DNA of 64,000 bases, taken from positions 1,740,001 to 1,804,000 of the forward strand of contig NZ_CP072349.1 of assembly GCF_018127965.1 (NCBI RefSeq), read 5' to 3'. The stretch comes from Prevotella melaninogenica (GTDB lineage: Bacteria; Bacteroidota; Bacteroidia; Bacteroidales; Bacteroidaceae). A model generated the notes under the pieces. The model made no database searches. It was not told where the DNA came from and saw only the letters and a program-made list of their open reading frames with translations. Both the position numbers and the translations under genes were made by a program. Below are positions 36,327 through 44,665 of the stretch, in pieces (the first letter of the stretch is position 1; every line of letters starts with the position of its first letter).

Positions 36327-36340
36327 TGCAAACGATTGCA
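36327..36340 (+). promoter_or_regulatory. LacI-type operator in the susC/lacI divergent region
   Basis: TGCAAACGATTGCA. It lies 54 bases from the susC -7 element and 56 bases from the -7 element of the regulator gene, so one dimer could act on both promoters with nearly the same geometry. Confidence 0.8.
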
Positions 36341-36396
36341 CAAATAAATAAGAGATAAATAAATTGATATAGGTCAAAAAAGTTAGAGAAAATATG

Positions 36397-36404
36397 TATA
36401 TTTG
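36397..36404 (+). promoter_or_regulatory. -7 element of the LacI-family regulator gene
   Basis: TATATTTG. Transcription would start near 36411. That is downstream of the upstream in-frame ATG at 36402, which supports the start at 36447. No TTG is present at -33. Confidence 0.6.
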
Positions 36405-36446
36405 CGTTATAAAATAATTAGCGGACTAAAGACAAAGCTAAATCGC

Positions 36447-37472
36447 ATGAGTGACTCAACCAACATAACGATGAAGGATATAGCCCGAGACCTTGGTGTT
36501 TCGGTCGCTACCGTCTCTCGTGCGCTCAAAGATAGCCCTCGTATCTCTGCTGAAAAACGTGAGGCAATAAAGAAGTATGCACAAGAACATAACTTCTACC
36601 CAAACATCCTTGCAGAGAGTCTGCGCAAAAGTAAGGTACAACCGATTAAGATTATCGGTGTAATCATTCCGCAACTTGACCATTTCTACTTCTCATCTAT
36701 CCTTTCTGGCATCGAAGAAGAAGCTTCTTCACGTGGCTATCGAATTATGGTTGCACAGAGCCGAGAGAACTATGAGGACGAAGTAAAAATCTGTCGAGTA
36801 TTTTCGGAGAGTAAGGTTTGTGGCATCATCGTTTCTCAAGCGAAGAATACAACCAAATACAACCATTTCCAAACACTCATAGACAAGGGTGTACCTTTGG
36901 TTTTCTACGATCGTATCAGTACGGGTGTAAATGCCAGTCGAGTGGTTGTTGATGACTATATGGGTGCCTTTTCTGCCGTTACACATCTTATAAATACAGG
37001 TTGCAAGCGTATTGCTTATTATGGTACTTCGCTAACCATGCAAATCGCAAAGAACCGTTATAATGGATATCTTGATGCCTTACTGAAGAATGGCATGCAT
37101 CCTAACGAGCAACTGATTAAGAATTGCGACAACAGGGCAGACGCTGAGCTTATCACTCCAAACGTGATGCGACTTCCTGAACCACCAGATGCCTTCTTTG
37201 CTGTCAATGATGACACAGCTATCGGTATCCTCTACTCCTGCAAACGCTTAGGTTTCCGTGTTCCAGAAGACGTCTCTATCTGTGGTTTCACTAACGGACA
37301 ACGTGCCATTGCTTGCGACCCAATGCTGACAACAGTTGAACAAAGAGGAGTCCGCGTGGGTGAAGAGGCTGCAAGTGTTCTCATCGATCAAGTGGAAGGA
37401 AAACTTCCTAAGAATCGAGTAGAGAAACGTGTGGTGAGGACAAGGCTGATAATCAGAGGAACAACGAGGTGA
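36447..37472 (+). CDS. LacI-family regulator of the starch locus
   Basis: A 341-residue DNA-binding regulator. The start at 36447 (MSDSTNITMKDIA) is chosen because the predicted transcription start excludes the earlier ATG at 36402. Residues about 9-55 are a canonical LacI helix-turn-helix with hinge (MKDIARDLGVSVATVSRALKDS, then ISAEKREAIKKYAQEHNFYPN). A periplasmic-binding-protein-like sensor domain follows (IIGVIIPQLDHFYFSSILSGIEEEA, VFYDRIS, FFAVNDDTAIGI). The ligand is probably a maltooligosaccharide, by context. It is divergent from susC and upstream of the MFS transporter. Matching operators at three promoters, all about 75 bases upstream of the predicted start, suggest that it activates rather than represses. 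Confidence 0.9.
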   Translation: MSDSTNITMKDIARDLGVSVATVSRALKDSPRISAEKREAIKKYAQEHNFYPNILAESLRKSKVQPIKIIGVIIPQLDHFYFSSILSGIEEEASSRGYRIMVAQSRENYEDEVKICRVFSESKVCGIIVSQAKNTTKYNHFQTLIDKGVPLVFYDRISTGVNASRVVVDDYMGAFSAVTHLINTGCKRIAYYGTSLTMQIAKNRYNGYLDALLKNGMHPNEQLIKNCDNRADAELITPNVMRLPEPPDAFFAVNDDTAIGILYSCKRLGFRVPEDVSICGFTNGQRAIACDPMLTTVEQRGVRVGEEAASVLIDQVEGKLPKNRVEKRVVRTRLIIRGTTR

Positions 37473-37480
37473 GGGGACCT

Positions 37481-37508
37481 CCCCCAACCCCTCCAAAGGA
37501 GGGGAGTG
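37481..37508. repeat. CCCCTCC-AAA-GGAGGGG hairpin repeat
   Basis: A short GC-rich inverted repeat starting 9 bases after the regulator stop, in an otherwise AT-rich gap. Similar CTCC/GGAG hairpins are common between genes in Bacteroidota. A degraded copy lies after the pullulanase gene near 44.53-44.56 kb. Confidence 0.5.
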
Positions 37509-37519
37509 CTGGGAACAGA

Positions 37520-37670
37520 ATTGGGCTTATTTGCCCTATTAGCCCAATAAGCCTAATAGCTCTCTCTTTAAAAAGAAAAGGCAAAACAGGCTTCGCACTC
37601 CCTCGCAAGAGAGACATGGAGAGGAGAATATTGGGCTTATTTGCCCAATTAGCCCAATCAGCCTAATAGC
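37520..37670. repeat. 9-bp-period repeat arrays (family C, copies 3 and 4) between regulator and MFS genes
   Basis: Two blocks of four units, at 37520-37555 and 37630-37665, read ATTGGGCTT, ATTTGCCCT/A, ATTAGCCCA and ATA/CAGCCTA. Each block contains both orientations and could fold. The blocks are separated by about 75 bases that include fragments of a CTCCCTC-type repeat. Confidence 0.8.
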
Positions 37671-37753
37671 CTTCTCTTAAAAAAGAAAAAAACAACACAA
37701 GCTTCCCATCCCCTCATCAGAGGGACTCAAGGAGCACAAAAACTAACATAACA

Positions 37754-39088
37754 ATGAAACAAAAACCTAACTTAAGCTTCTGGCAACTGTGGAATCTCAG
37801 CTTTGGATTCTTTGGAGTGCAGATTGCGTACGCGCTGCAGAGTGCCAACATCTCACGCATCTTCGCAACATTAGGTGCTGACCCTCACAATCTTAGTTAC
37901 TTCTGGATACTCCCTCCATTGATGGGTATTGTCGTACAACCAATTGTAGGAACACTCTCTGACATGACGTGGACACGCTTCGGACGTCGCATCCCTTACC
38001 TCTTCGTGGGTGCTGCCATGTCTGTTCTCGTGATGTGCCTACTTCCGAATGCGGGTTCTTTAGGTATGGCTGTCTCAACAGCTATGGTATTTGGACTTGT
38101 CTCATTGATGTTCCTCGACACAAGTATCAATATGGCCATGCAACCCTTTAAGATGTTAGTGGGCGATATGGTCAACGAGAAACAGAAGACACTCGCCTAC
38201 TCTATTCAGAGTTTCCTCTGCAATGCTGGATCTATCGCAGGCTACGTCTTCCCATTCTTCTTCACCTTCTTAGGTATCTCTAACCAAGCTCCATCGGGTG
38301 TTGTTCCAGACTCAGTGGTCTATTCTTTCTATATCGGTGCAGCCATCCTCATCCTTTGCGTTATCTATACCACAGCCAAGGTAAAGGAGATGCCACCAAA
38401 GGAATATGCCGAATACCATTCGATAGAGAAGAAAGATGATACATCAAAGTCTAATGTCTTCACCTTATTAAAGGTTGCACCACCTACCTTCTGGAAAGTT
38501 GGTTTGGTACAATTCTTCTGCTGGTTTGCCTTTATGTATATGTGGACTTACACCAATGGAACCGTAGCAGCTAACTGTTGGGGCGTAGACATGCTTGCAC
38601 ATGATGCAACAATGACAAAGGGTTATCAGGAAGCAGGCAACTGGGTAGGTATCCTCTTTGCCATTCAGGCAATTGGTTCAGTAGCTTGGGCAATGGTTCT
38701 TCCACAGTTCAAGAACACCAAACTCGCATACTCTTTCTCGCTTATCTTAGGTGCAGCAGGCTTTGTCCTCGCAGCCTTCATCCACAATCAATATGTAATG
38801 TTCATCCCATTCATCCTCATCGGATGTGCTTGGGCAGCTATATTGGCAATGCCATTTACCTTGGTGACAAATGCGCTTGAGGGCTATGGTCACTTGGGAA
38901 CTTATCTCGGATTGTTCAACGGTACCATCTGTATTCCACAAATTATCGCTGCGGCTATTGGCGGAGTACTTCTTCAGTTGGTTGGTTCCGTACAAAGTAA
39001 TATGATGATTGTAGCAGGCGTTTCCCTCTTCCTCGGTGCAATGTCCGTTGGAATTATAAAGGTACGCCGTCCTGCAGAACAAGGGTAA
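37754..39088 (+). CDS. MFS sugar transporter (maltose/maltodextrin-type, SLC45-like)
   Basis: A 444-residue inner-membrane protein with 12 predicted hydrophobic segments. The N-terminus WQLWNLSFGFFGVQIAYALQ and the loop DMTWTRFGRRIPYLFVG match the SLC45/GPH-like group used by Bacteroidota for maltose uptake. Its place between the regulator and malQ makes maltose or maltooligosaccharide import from the periplasm its likely job. No separate promoter was found in the 281-base gap after the regulator gene, which is full of short repeats, so it may be co-transcribed with it. A strong terminator follows. Confidence 0.85.
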   Translation: MKQKPNLSFWQLWNLSFGFFGVQIAYALQSANISRIFATLGADPHNLSYFWILPPLMGIVVQPIVGTLSDMTWTRFGRRIPYLFVGAAMSVLVMCLLPNAGSLGMAVSTAMVFGLVSLMFLDTSINMAMQPFKMLVGDMVNEKQKTLAYSIQSFLCNAGSIAGYVFPFFFTFLGISNQAPSGVVPDSVVYSFYIGAAILILCVIYTTAKVKEMPPKEYAEYHSIEKKDDTSKSNVFTLLKVAPPTFWKVGLVQFFCWFAFMYMWTYTNGTVAANCWGVDMLAHDATMTKGYQEAGNWVGILFAIQAIGSVAWAMVLPQFKNTKLAYSFSLILGAAGFVLAAFIHNQYVMFIPFILIGCAWAAILAMPFTLVTNALEGYGHLGTYLGLFNGTICIPQIIAAAIGGVLLQLVGSVQSNMMIVAGVSLFLGAMSVGIIKVRRPAEQG

Positions 39089-39117
39089 CATAACTTTTTT
39101 ATAATCTCTGAATTTAA

Positions 39118-39152
39118 GGGTGTACTGGAAAGCGTTTCAGTACACCTTTTTC
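39118..39152 (+). terminator. Terminator after the MFS transporter gene
   Basis: GGTGTACTG and CAGTACACC pair around a 10-base loop and are followed by TTTTTCCTTTT, 30 bases past the stop. Confidence 0.85.
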
Positions 39153-39242
39153 CTTTTCTACAAACACTTTTTACACCTCTTATCGCTCATCTAAATAAAC
39201 CTTTTCTACCAACAACTTACTACCACTCTACCCTCACCAACA

Positions 39243-39332
39243 AGTTATTTTCATGAAAAGAAATATTTTTCTTCATGAAAATAAATATTTCTTCTCACGT
39301 AAATAAATATTTATCACCATGAAAAGAAATGA
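39243..39332. repeat. 22-bp-phased TTTTCATGAAAA palindrome array (family B, copy 3)
   Basis: Units centred on CATG, CATG, CACG and CATG start at 39252, 39274, 39296 and 39318, all exactly 22 apart, with AAATATTT-type linkers. It lies between the MFS terminator and the malQ promoter, about 170 bases before a family A array. Confidence 0.87.
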
Positions 39333-39499
39333 TAAACCACAGAGAAATCAATCTCAATAGAGCATTCTTTCCTATATCAAATAAATAGCTAACATCAGCT
39401 AACAAACATCCTCTTATCAGCTTGCTATTCCCAGTTTACAAGTCATATAGTCCTAAACCAAAATTCGTTTACCGTTTCTAACGACTGTGTTGCAGCCCC

Positions 39500-39547
39500 G
39501 CACCATTGGTGCTAAGCATGCGCACCATTGGTGTTAAGCACCAACAC
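39500..39547. repeat. 22-bp-phased GCAC-N5-GTGC palindrome array (family A, copy 3)
   Basis: GCACCATTGGTGC (39500) and GCACCATTGGTGT (39522) are 22 bases apart. An ACAC half-unit lies at the next step (39544). It is the shortest copy of the family. Confidence 0.82.
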
Positions 39548-39645
39548 ACGAGCAAACTATCGTTAGAAAACATTGAAAACTACGCTTTTACGATACAAAC
39601 AGAGCCTTAGTTCATTAGCCATGAATTATCACCTATCCGTCATTA

Positions 39646-39659
39646 TGCAAACGATTACA
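39646..39659 (+). promoter_or_regulatory. LacI-type operator upstream of malQ
   Basis: TGCAAACGATTACA, one mismatch from the other two operators. The gap to the malQ -7 element is again exactly 54 bases. A stretch ATAAATTGATATA downstream is also found downstream of the operator on the lacI side. Confidence 0.77.
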
Positions 39660-39690
39660 CATAAATTGATATAAATCATATAAAAGGGTA

Positions 39691-39721
39691 TTGCTTTTTC
39701 TAATTAATATTATTATCTTTG
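39691..39721 (+). promoter_or_regulatory. Promoter of malQ-pulA-susA
   Basis: TTG (39691-39693), 20 bases, TATCTTTG (39714-39721). Unlike the other two operator-bearing promoters it has a TTG at -33. Confidence 0.78.
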
Positions 39722-39744
39722 AGGCAAAATAACTACCCAACTCT

Positions 39745-42438
39745 ATGAATATACAGTTTCACATAGACTACCAGACCTATTACGGACAAGACCTTGTCTT
39801 GAATATTATTACAGGTCAACACAATGGGGCTGTAGAGGCCTCACAGTACAGAATGCGCACATCAGACGGCTACCACTGGGAGGTGGAAGTGAAGAAGGAT
39901 GCAAAGCCAGGAACGCATATCGATTATTTCTACAGCATTCTCTGTGGTGATAACGAACAGCGAAAAGAATGGGGCGTAATCAATCATCGATTAGATATTG
40001 ATACAGAACGCAGTCTTAATTATCGTGTTTACGACCATTGGAGTGATATTCCTGAGAACGCTTATCTCTATACTTCTGCCATCACCGATTGTGTTGCTGG
40101 TAAAAAGTTGCTCAAGAGTAAACTCAATAACTATAATAAAGCTGTCACACTGAAGGTGCGTGCGCCACAGTTAGGTGCTACGGATGAACTTTATCTCGTA
40201 GGTGCTGAGCCTGCATTAGGTGCTTGGAACGTGAAGAAGGCACTGAAGATGGTACAGCATAATATCAACGAGTGGAGCTATACCTTAGATGCTACCAAGC
40301 TTGTTGGCGACCAGATTGAAGTGAAGTTCTTCATCAAGAGCAATGATAGTAATGAGAATCTTGTTTGGGAATATAGCGACAACCGCACCTTACTACTGCC
40401 AACAATGGATGAAGGCGACGTCGTTGTCTATGAGTTGACAGAGGCTTATTTCCCTCTTCCAGCTGTTCGTGTTGCTGGAACATTGGTACCTGTGTTCTCA
40501 CTTCGTTCGGAGACAAGTTTCGGTATCGGTGACTTTGGCGATTTGAAGAAGATGGTTGACTGGATAAGTAAGACCCACCAGCGTGCGCTGCAGATTCTTC
40601 CTATCAACGACACAACGATTACACACACTTGGACAGACTCTTATCCATATAGCTGTATTTCAATCTTTGCCCTCCACCCACAGTATGCTGACCTTACGGC
40701 ATTACCTGCGTTGAAGGACAAGAAACAGAGTGAGAAGTTCGAGAAACTGCGTAAAGAGCTTAACGCACTGCCACAGATTGACTATGAGCGTGTGAACGAT
40801 GCGAAGACAGAATACCTCCGTCTGCTCTTTGAACAGGAGGGTGAGAAGGTACTCGAAAGCAGTGCTTTCAAGAAATTCTTTGCTGAGACAGAGAGTTGGC
40901 TTGTGCCTTACGCACAGTATTCTTATATGAGAGATAAGTTCGGAACAGCCGACTTCTCTCACTGGCCAGACCATAAGCAATGGGATGAGGCTGACCGCAA
41001 GGCATTGTCTAACCCTAAGGACAAGGCTTACAAGGAGGTTGCCTTCTTCTATTACGTACAGTTCGTGCTGAGCAGTCAGCTGAAGGCGGTACACGAATAT
41101 GCACAGGCTCATAAGATAATTCTTAAGGGTGACATTCCTATTGGTGTCAATCGCTATGGCTGTGACGTTTGGACAGAACCACGTTACTTCAACCTTAACG
41201 GTCAGGCAGGTGCTCCACCTGATGACTTCTCAGTGAATGGTCAGAACTGGGGTTTCCCTACTTACAACTGGGACGAGATGATAAAGGACGGTTGTCAGTG
41301 GTGGGTAAATCGCTTCCAGAACATGGCGCAGTACTTTGATGCTTATCGTATCGACCACGTACTCGGCTTCTTCCGTATCTGGGAGATTCCTATTCATTCG
41401 GTACACGGACTGCTCGGTCAGTTCGCTCCAGCACTCGGTATGAGTCGTGAGGAGATTGAAGGCTACGGTCTGCACTGGCAGGAAGAACTCTTCACTGAGC
41501 CATTCATTGCTGATTGGGTACTTGACCGCATCTTCCGTGAGCATGCTGATGAGGTAAGACAGAAGTATGTGGAACACGTATGGGGCGACAGATACAAGAT
41601 GCGTCCAGCATATGACACACAGCGAAAGGTTGAGAAGGCCTTTGCTGGTAAGAACTCTGATGTTGACATCTGGCTGCGTGACGGACTCTATGCACTGATT
41701 AGTAATGTACTTTTCGTTCGTGACCATAAGGATTCAAACCGCTTCCATCCACGTATCTGCGTACAGTTCGACTTCATTTACGAGAGTCTCTACGATAGCG
41801 ATAAGGCTATATTCAATAAGCTTTACAACGATTACTACTATCGTCGTAACAACCAATTCTGGTATCAGGAAGCTATGAAGAAACTGCCAAAGTTGGTCAA
41901 TGCGACTCGTATGCTTGTCTGTGCAGAGGACTTGGGAATGGTTCCTGATTGCGTGGCATGGGTGATGAATGAGCTACGCATCCTCAGTCTTGAGATTCAG
42001 AGTATGCCAAAAGACCCTAAGGTGCGCTTTGGCTATCTCAGTGAGAACCCTTACCGTAGTGTCAGCACTATCTCTACTCATGACATGGCAACACTGCGTC
42101 AGTGGTGGGATGAAGACTGGGAACGTGCGCAGGATTACTTCAATAGCATGTTACATCGTGGTGGTCCAGCACCTCATCCACTGCCAGGTTGGTTGGCAAG
42201 AGACATCGTTAGCCGTCACCTTACATCGCCAAGTATGCTCTGCATCCTCGGTATTCAGGATTGGATGAGTATTGATGAGGAATTGCGTTTGGCTGACCCT
42301 AATGCCGAGCGTATCAATGTTCCGTCTAATCCAAAGCATTACTGGCGCTACCGTATGCATGTCAGCATTGAAAACTTGATGAAGAATGCGTCTTTCAATG
42401 AGCAGATAACAGACCTTATCAATCAGGCGGGTCGATAA
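39745..42438 (+). CDS. malQ: 4-alpha-glucanotransferase (GH77) with N-terminal CBM20 domains
   Basis: An 897-residue cytoplasmic amylomaltase without a signal peptide. It moves alpha-1,4-glucan segments between maltooligosaccharides and releases glucose. Two N-terminal CBM20-like starch-binding domains are visible (about 1-100 and 130-235, LYLVGAEPALGAWNVKKALKM). In the GH77 catalytic domain the nucleophile is the Asp in YRIDHVLGFF (about 537), the acid/base is the Glu in CAEDLGM (about 727), and STHDMATLRQWW (about 778) holds the third acid. The CBM20 plus GH77 layout resembles plant DPE2. The gene leads a three-gene run with its own promoter and operator. Confidence 0.94.
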   Translation: MNIQFHIDYQTYYGQDLVLNIITGQHNGAVEASQYRMRTSDGYHWEVEVKKDAKPGTHIDYFYSILCGDNEQRKEWGVINHRLDIDTERSLNYRVYDHWSDIPENAYLYTSAITDCVAGKKLLKSKLNNYNKAVTLKVRAPQLGATDELYLVGAEPALGAWNVKKALKMVQHNINEWSYTLDATKLVGDQIEVKFFIKSNDSNENLVWEYSDNRTLLLPTMDEGDVVVYELTEAYFPLPAVRVAGTLVPVFSLRSETSFGIGDFGDLKKMVDWISKTHQRALQILPINDTTITHTWTDSYPYSCISIFALHPQYADLTALPALKDKKQSEKFEKLRKELNALPQIDYERVNDAKTEYLRLLFEQEGEKVLESSAFKKFFAETESWLVPYAQYSYMRDKFGTADFSHWPDHKQWDEADRKALSNPKDKAYKEVAFFYYVQFVLSSQLKAVHEYAQAHKIILKGDIPIGVNRYGCDVWTEPRYFNLNGQAGAPPDDFSVNGQNWGFPTYNWDEMIKDGCQWWVNRFQNMAQYFDAYRIDHVLGFFRIWEIPIHSVHGLLGQFAPALGMSREEIEGYGLHWQEELFTEPFIADWVLDRIFREHADEVRQKYVEHVWGDRYKMRPAYDTQRKVEKAFAGKNSDVDIWLRDGLYALISNVLFVRDHKDSNRFHPRICVQFDFIYESLYDSDKAIFNKLYNDYYYRRNNQFWYQEAMKKLPKLVNATRMLVCAEDLGMVPDCVAWVMNELRILSLEIQSMPKDPKVRFGYLSENPYRSVSTISTHDMATLRQWWDEDWERAQDYFNSMLHRGGPAPHPLPGWLARDIVSRHLTSPSMLCILGIQDWMSIDEELRLADPNAERINVPSNPKHYWRYRMHVSIENLMKNASFNEQITDLINQAGR

Positions 42439-42481
42439 AAAGAATAGGTGATGATGGCTATTATAAATGATTATAACAACC

Positions 42482-42600
42482 CATCATCACCTAACATTCA
42501 TCACCCAACACCTAACATTCATCACCCAACACCCCAACACCTACCACCCAATTCATCAACACCAAACATTCAACACCAAACATCCAACTCCCAACACCCA
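42482..42600. repeat. Degenerate CATCACCCAACACC simple repeat before pulA
   Basis: A C/A-rich tract. ACCTAACATTCATCACCCAAC (21 bases) occurs twice in tandem and then decays into AACACC and CAACACCAAACAT units. It runs into the pulA start codon and leaves an open frame upstream that is not coding. The nusA-infB gap (18886-19020) carries related GGTGTTGG/GGTGATTGG pieces on the other strand. Confidence 0.7.
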
Positions 42601-44514
42601 ATGAAATTAAAATACAACCTTACAGCATCTGTAGCTGCTTTCATACTCTCACAGAACGTTGTTGCACAACAGCGATTCAACGAGATGTCTTATTCTCCAA
42701 GTGAGACAACCTTCCGCCTCAACGCTCCTTCTAAGCCAACGCTTCGCCTTTATGAGGCAGGACGAGGTGGAAAAGCCTACAAGAAGGTGAAACTTACACC
42801 AAGTGGCGACAACACTTGGACAGCTACGGTGAAGGGAGACCTTAAAGGTAAATTCTATACTTTCGATATCGGACACGGTGAGACACCGGGTGTCTTTGCC
42901 AAAGCAGTCGGCTGTAATGGCGGACGTGGTGCCGTTGTGGACATGAAAGAGACCAACCCAACAGGCTGGGAAAGCGATCGTCGCGTACCAACTAAGAGTC
43001 CGGCAGACCTCATTATCTATGAGTTGCACCATCGTGACTTCTCTATTGACCCCTCATCGGGCTTGATGCACAAGGGTAAATACCTTGCCTTGACAGAGCA
43101 GATGGCTATTGACCACTTGAAGAAGTTGGGTATTAACGCTGTACATATCCTACCATCGTTCGACTTTGCGTCGATAGATGAATCCAAACCGGACGTACCA
43201 CAGTATAATTGGGGGTATGACCCATTAAACTATAACGTACCAGAAGGTAGCTACTCATACGATGCCAACCTGCCGACACGCCGTATTAAGGAGTTCAAGC
43301 AGATGGTACAAGCATTGCACAAGGCGGGTATCAGAGTTATCCTCGACGTTGTTTACAACCATACTTTCGACCTTACAAATAGTAACTTTGAGCGTACTTA
43401 TCCTAAGGCTTACTACCGATACAAGGCTGATGGTACACCATCTGATGGCACAGGGTGTGGCAATGAGACGGCAAGTGAGCGCCCTTTGATGCGCGAGTAT
43501 ATGTTGGAATCAATGAAGTATTGGGTAAATGAATATCATATTGACGGTTTCCGTGTAGACCTTATGGGTGTGCATGACATTCAAACAATGAATGATATTC
43601 GTCATGAACTCAATGCTATCGACCCAGAGATATTTGTCTATGGCGAGGGATGGAGTGCTGGTACATGTGCTTATCCACATGAAAAGTTAGCGATGAAGGC
43701 AGCAGTTCCACAGATGCCGGGCATTGCAGCCTTCTCTGATGACATCCGTGATGCCTTGCGTGGCCCCTTCTCTGACGACCATAAGCCCGGTATGCTTGGT
43801 GGCGTTACAGGCTTGGAAGAGAGCTTGAAGGCGGGTATTGCGGGTATGATTGAACACCCACAGGTAGACTACTCAAAGGTGAATTATTCTAAAAAACCTT
43901 ATGCCCTTGAGCCTACTCAGATGATTTCTTATGTCAGTTGTCACGACGATTTGTGTCTTGTTGACCGCCTGAAAGCATCTATTCCAGAGACAGAATACGA
44001 TGAGAATGAGCTGATTCGTCTGAATGAACTTGCCCAAACAGCTATCTTCACATCACAGGGTGTACCTTTCATGCTCTCTGGTGAGGAGATGCTTCGTAAC
44101 AAGAAAGGCGTGCATAACTCGTATAATTCACCTGATAGTATCAATCATCTCGACTGGAATAACCTCAAAACTTATCCACAGGTATTCAACTATTACAGTG
44201 GACTCATCAGCCTTCGCAAGGCACACCCAGCCTTCCGATTGGGCAAAGCCGACCTCGTTCGCAAGCATCTTGAGTTCCTTCCTGTACAGGATTGTTTGGT
44301 TGCTTTCCGTCTAAAAGACCATGCTGGTGGTGATAAGTGGAAGAACATCTACGTCATCCTCAATGCTAACAAGGAACTTCGCACCGTCAACATCCCTAAG
44401 GGTCAGTATACGATTGTATGTGCTAATGGTGAGATTAACGAAGCTGGATTAGGCAAGATGGAAGGTGGTGAGGTAATGGTTGATGGCCAGTCAGCCCTTA
44501 TCTTGCATGATTAA
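42601..44514 (+). CDS. pulA: Type I pullulanase (GH13)
   Basis: A 637-residue debranching enzyme that cuts alpha-1,6 bonds in branched maltodextrins. The start at 42601 (MKLKYNLTA) gives a signal peptide ending VVAQQ; the upstream open frame is simple-repeat DNA. An N-terminal beta domain (about 25-125) precedes the barrel. The type I pullulanase signature YNWGYDP lies at about 202. The catalytic residues are the Asp in GFRVDL (about 318), the Glu in YGEGWS (about 349) and the Asp in SCHDDL (about 447). No surface-binding module is present, so a periplasmic location is likely. It follows malQ by 162 bases with no promoter seen between. Confidence 0.93.
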   Translation: MKLKYNLTASVAAFILSQNVVAQQRFNEMSYSPSETTFRLNAPSKPTLRLYEAGRGGKAYKKVKLTPSGDNTWTATVKGDLKGKFYTFDIGHGETPGVFAKAVGCNGGRGAVVDMKETNPTGWESDRRVPTKSPADLIIYELHHRDFSIDPSSGLMHKGKYLALTEQMAIDHLKKLGINAVHILPSFDFASIDESKPDVPQYNWGYDPLNYNVPEGSYSYDANLPTRRIKEFKQMVQALHKAGIRVILDVVYNHTFDLTNSNFERTYPKAYYRYKADGTPSDGTGCGNETASERPLMREYMLESMKYWVNEYHIDGFRVDLMGVHDIQTMNDIRHELNAIDPEIFVYGEGWSAGTCAYPHEKLAMKAAVPQMPGIAAFSDDIRDALRGPFSDDHKPGMLGGVTGLEESLKAGIAGMIEHPQVDYSKVNYSKKPYALEPTQMISYVSCHDDLCLVDRLKASIPETEYDENELIRLNELAQTAIFTSQGVPFMLSGEEMLRNKKGVHNSYNSPDSINHLDWNNLKTYPQVFNYYSGLISLRKAHPAFRLGKADLVRKHLEFLPVQDCLVAFRLKDHAGGDKWKNIYVILNANKELRTVNIPKGQYTIVCANGEINEAGLGKMEGGEVMVDGQSALILHD

Positions 44515-44593
44515 AGACCCCTATCCTTCTCCACTTCTCCTTCAAAGGAAGGAGTAGTGACCATTCAGCAGATTATTAATAGCTGTTAAGGAT

Positions 44594-44641
44594 ATTGGGC
44601 TTATTAGGCAAATTAGCCTAATTAGCCCAATAAGCCCAATA
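44594..44641. repeat. 9-bp-period repeat array (family C, copy 5) between pulA and susA
   Basis: Five units: ATTGGGCTT, ATTAGGCAA, ATTAGCCTA, ATTAGCCCA and ATAAGCCCA. The first two and last three are in opposite orientation, so the tract can fold. It ends 25 bases before the susA-like start. Confidence 0.8.
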
Positions 44642-44665
44642 CCACAGCAAAACAAATTACCTAAA

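Noticed and set aside
42448..42600. N-terminal extension of the pullulanase
   Set aside because: It is a translated CAACACC simple repeat rich in Pro, His and Asn; the signal peptide starts at 42601.
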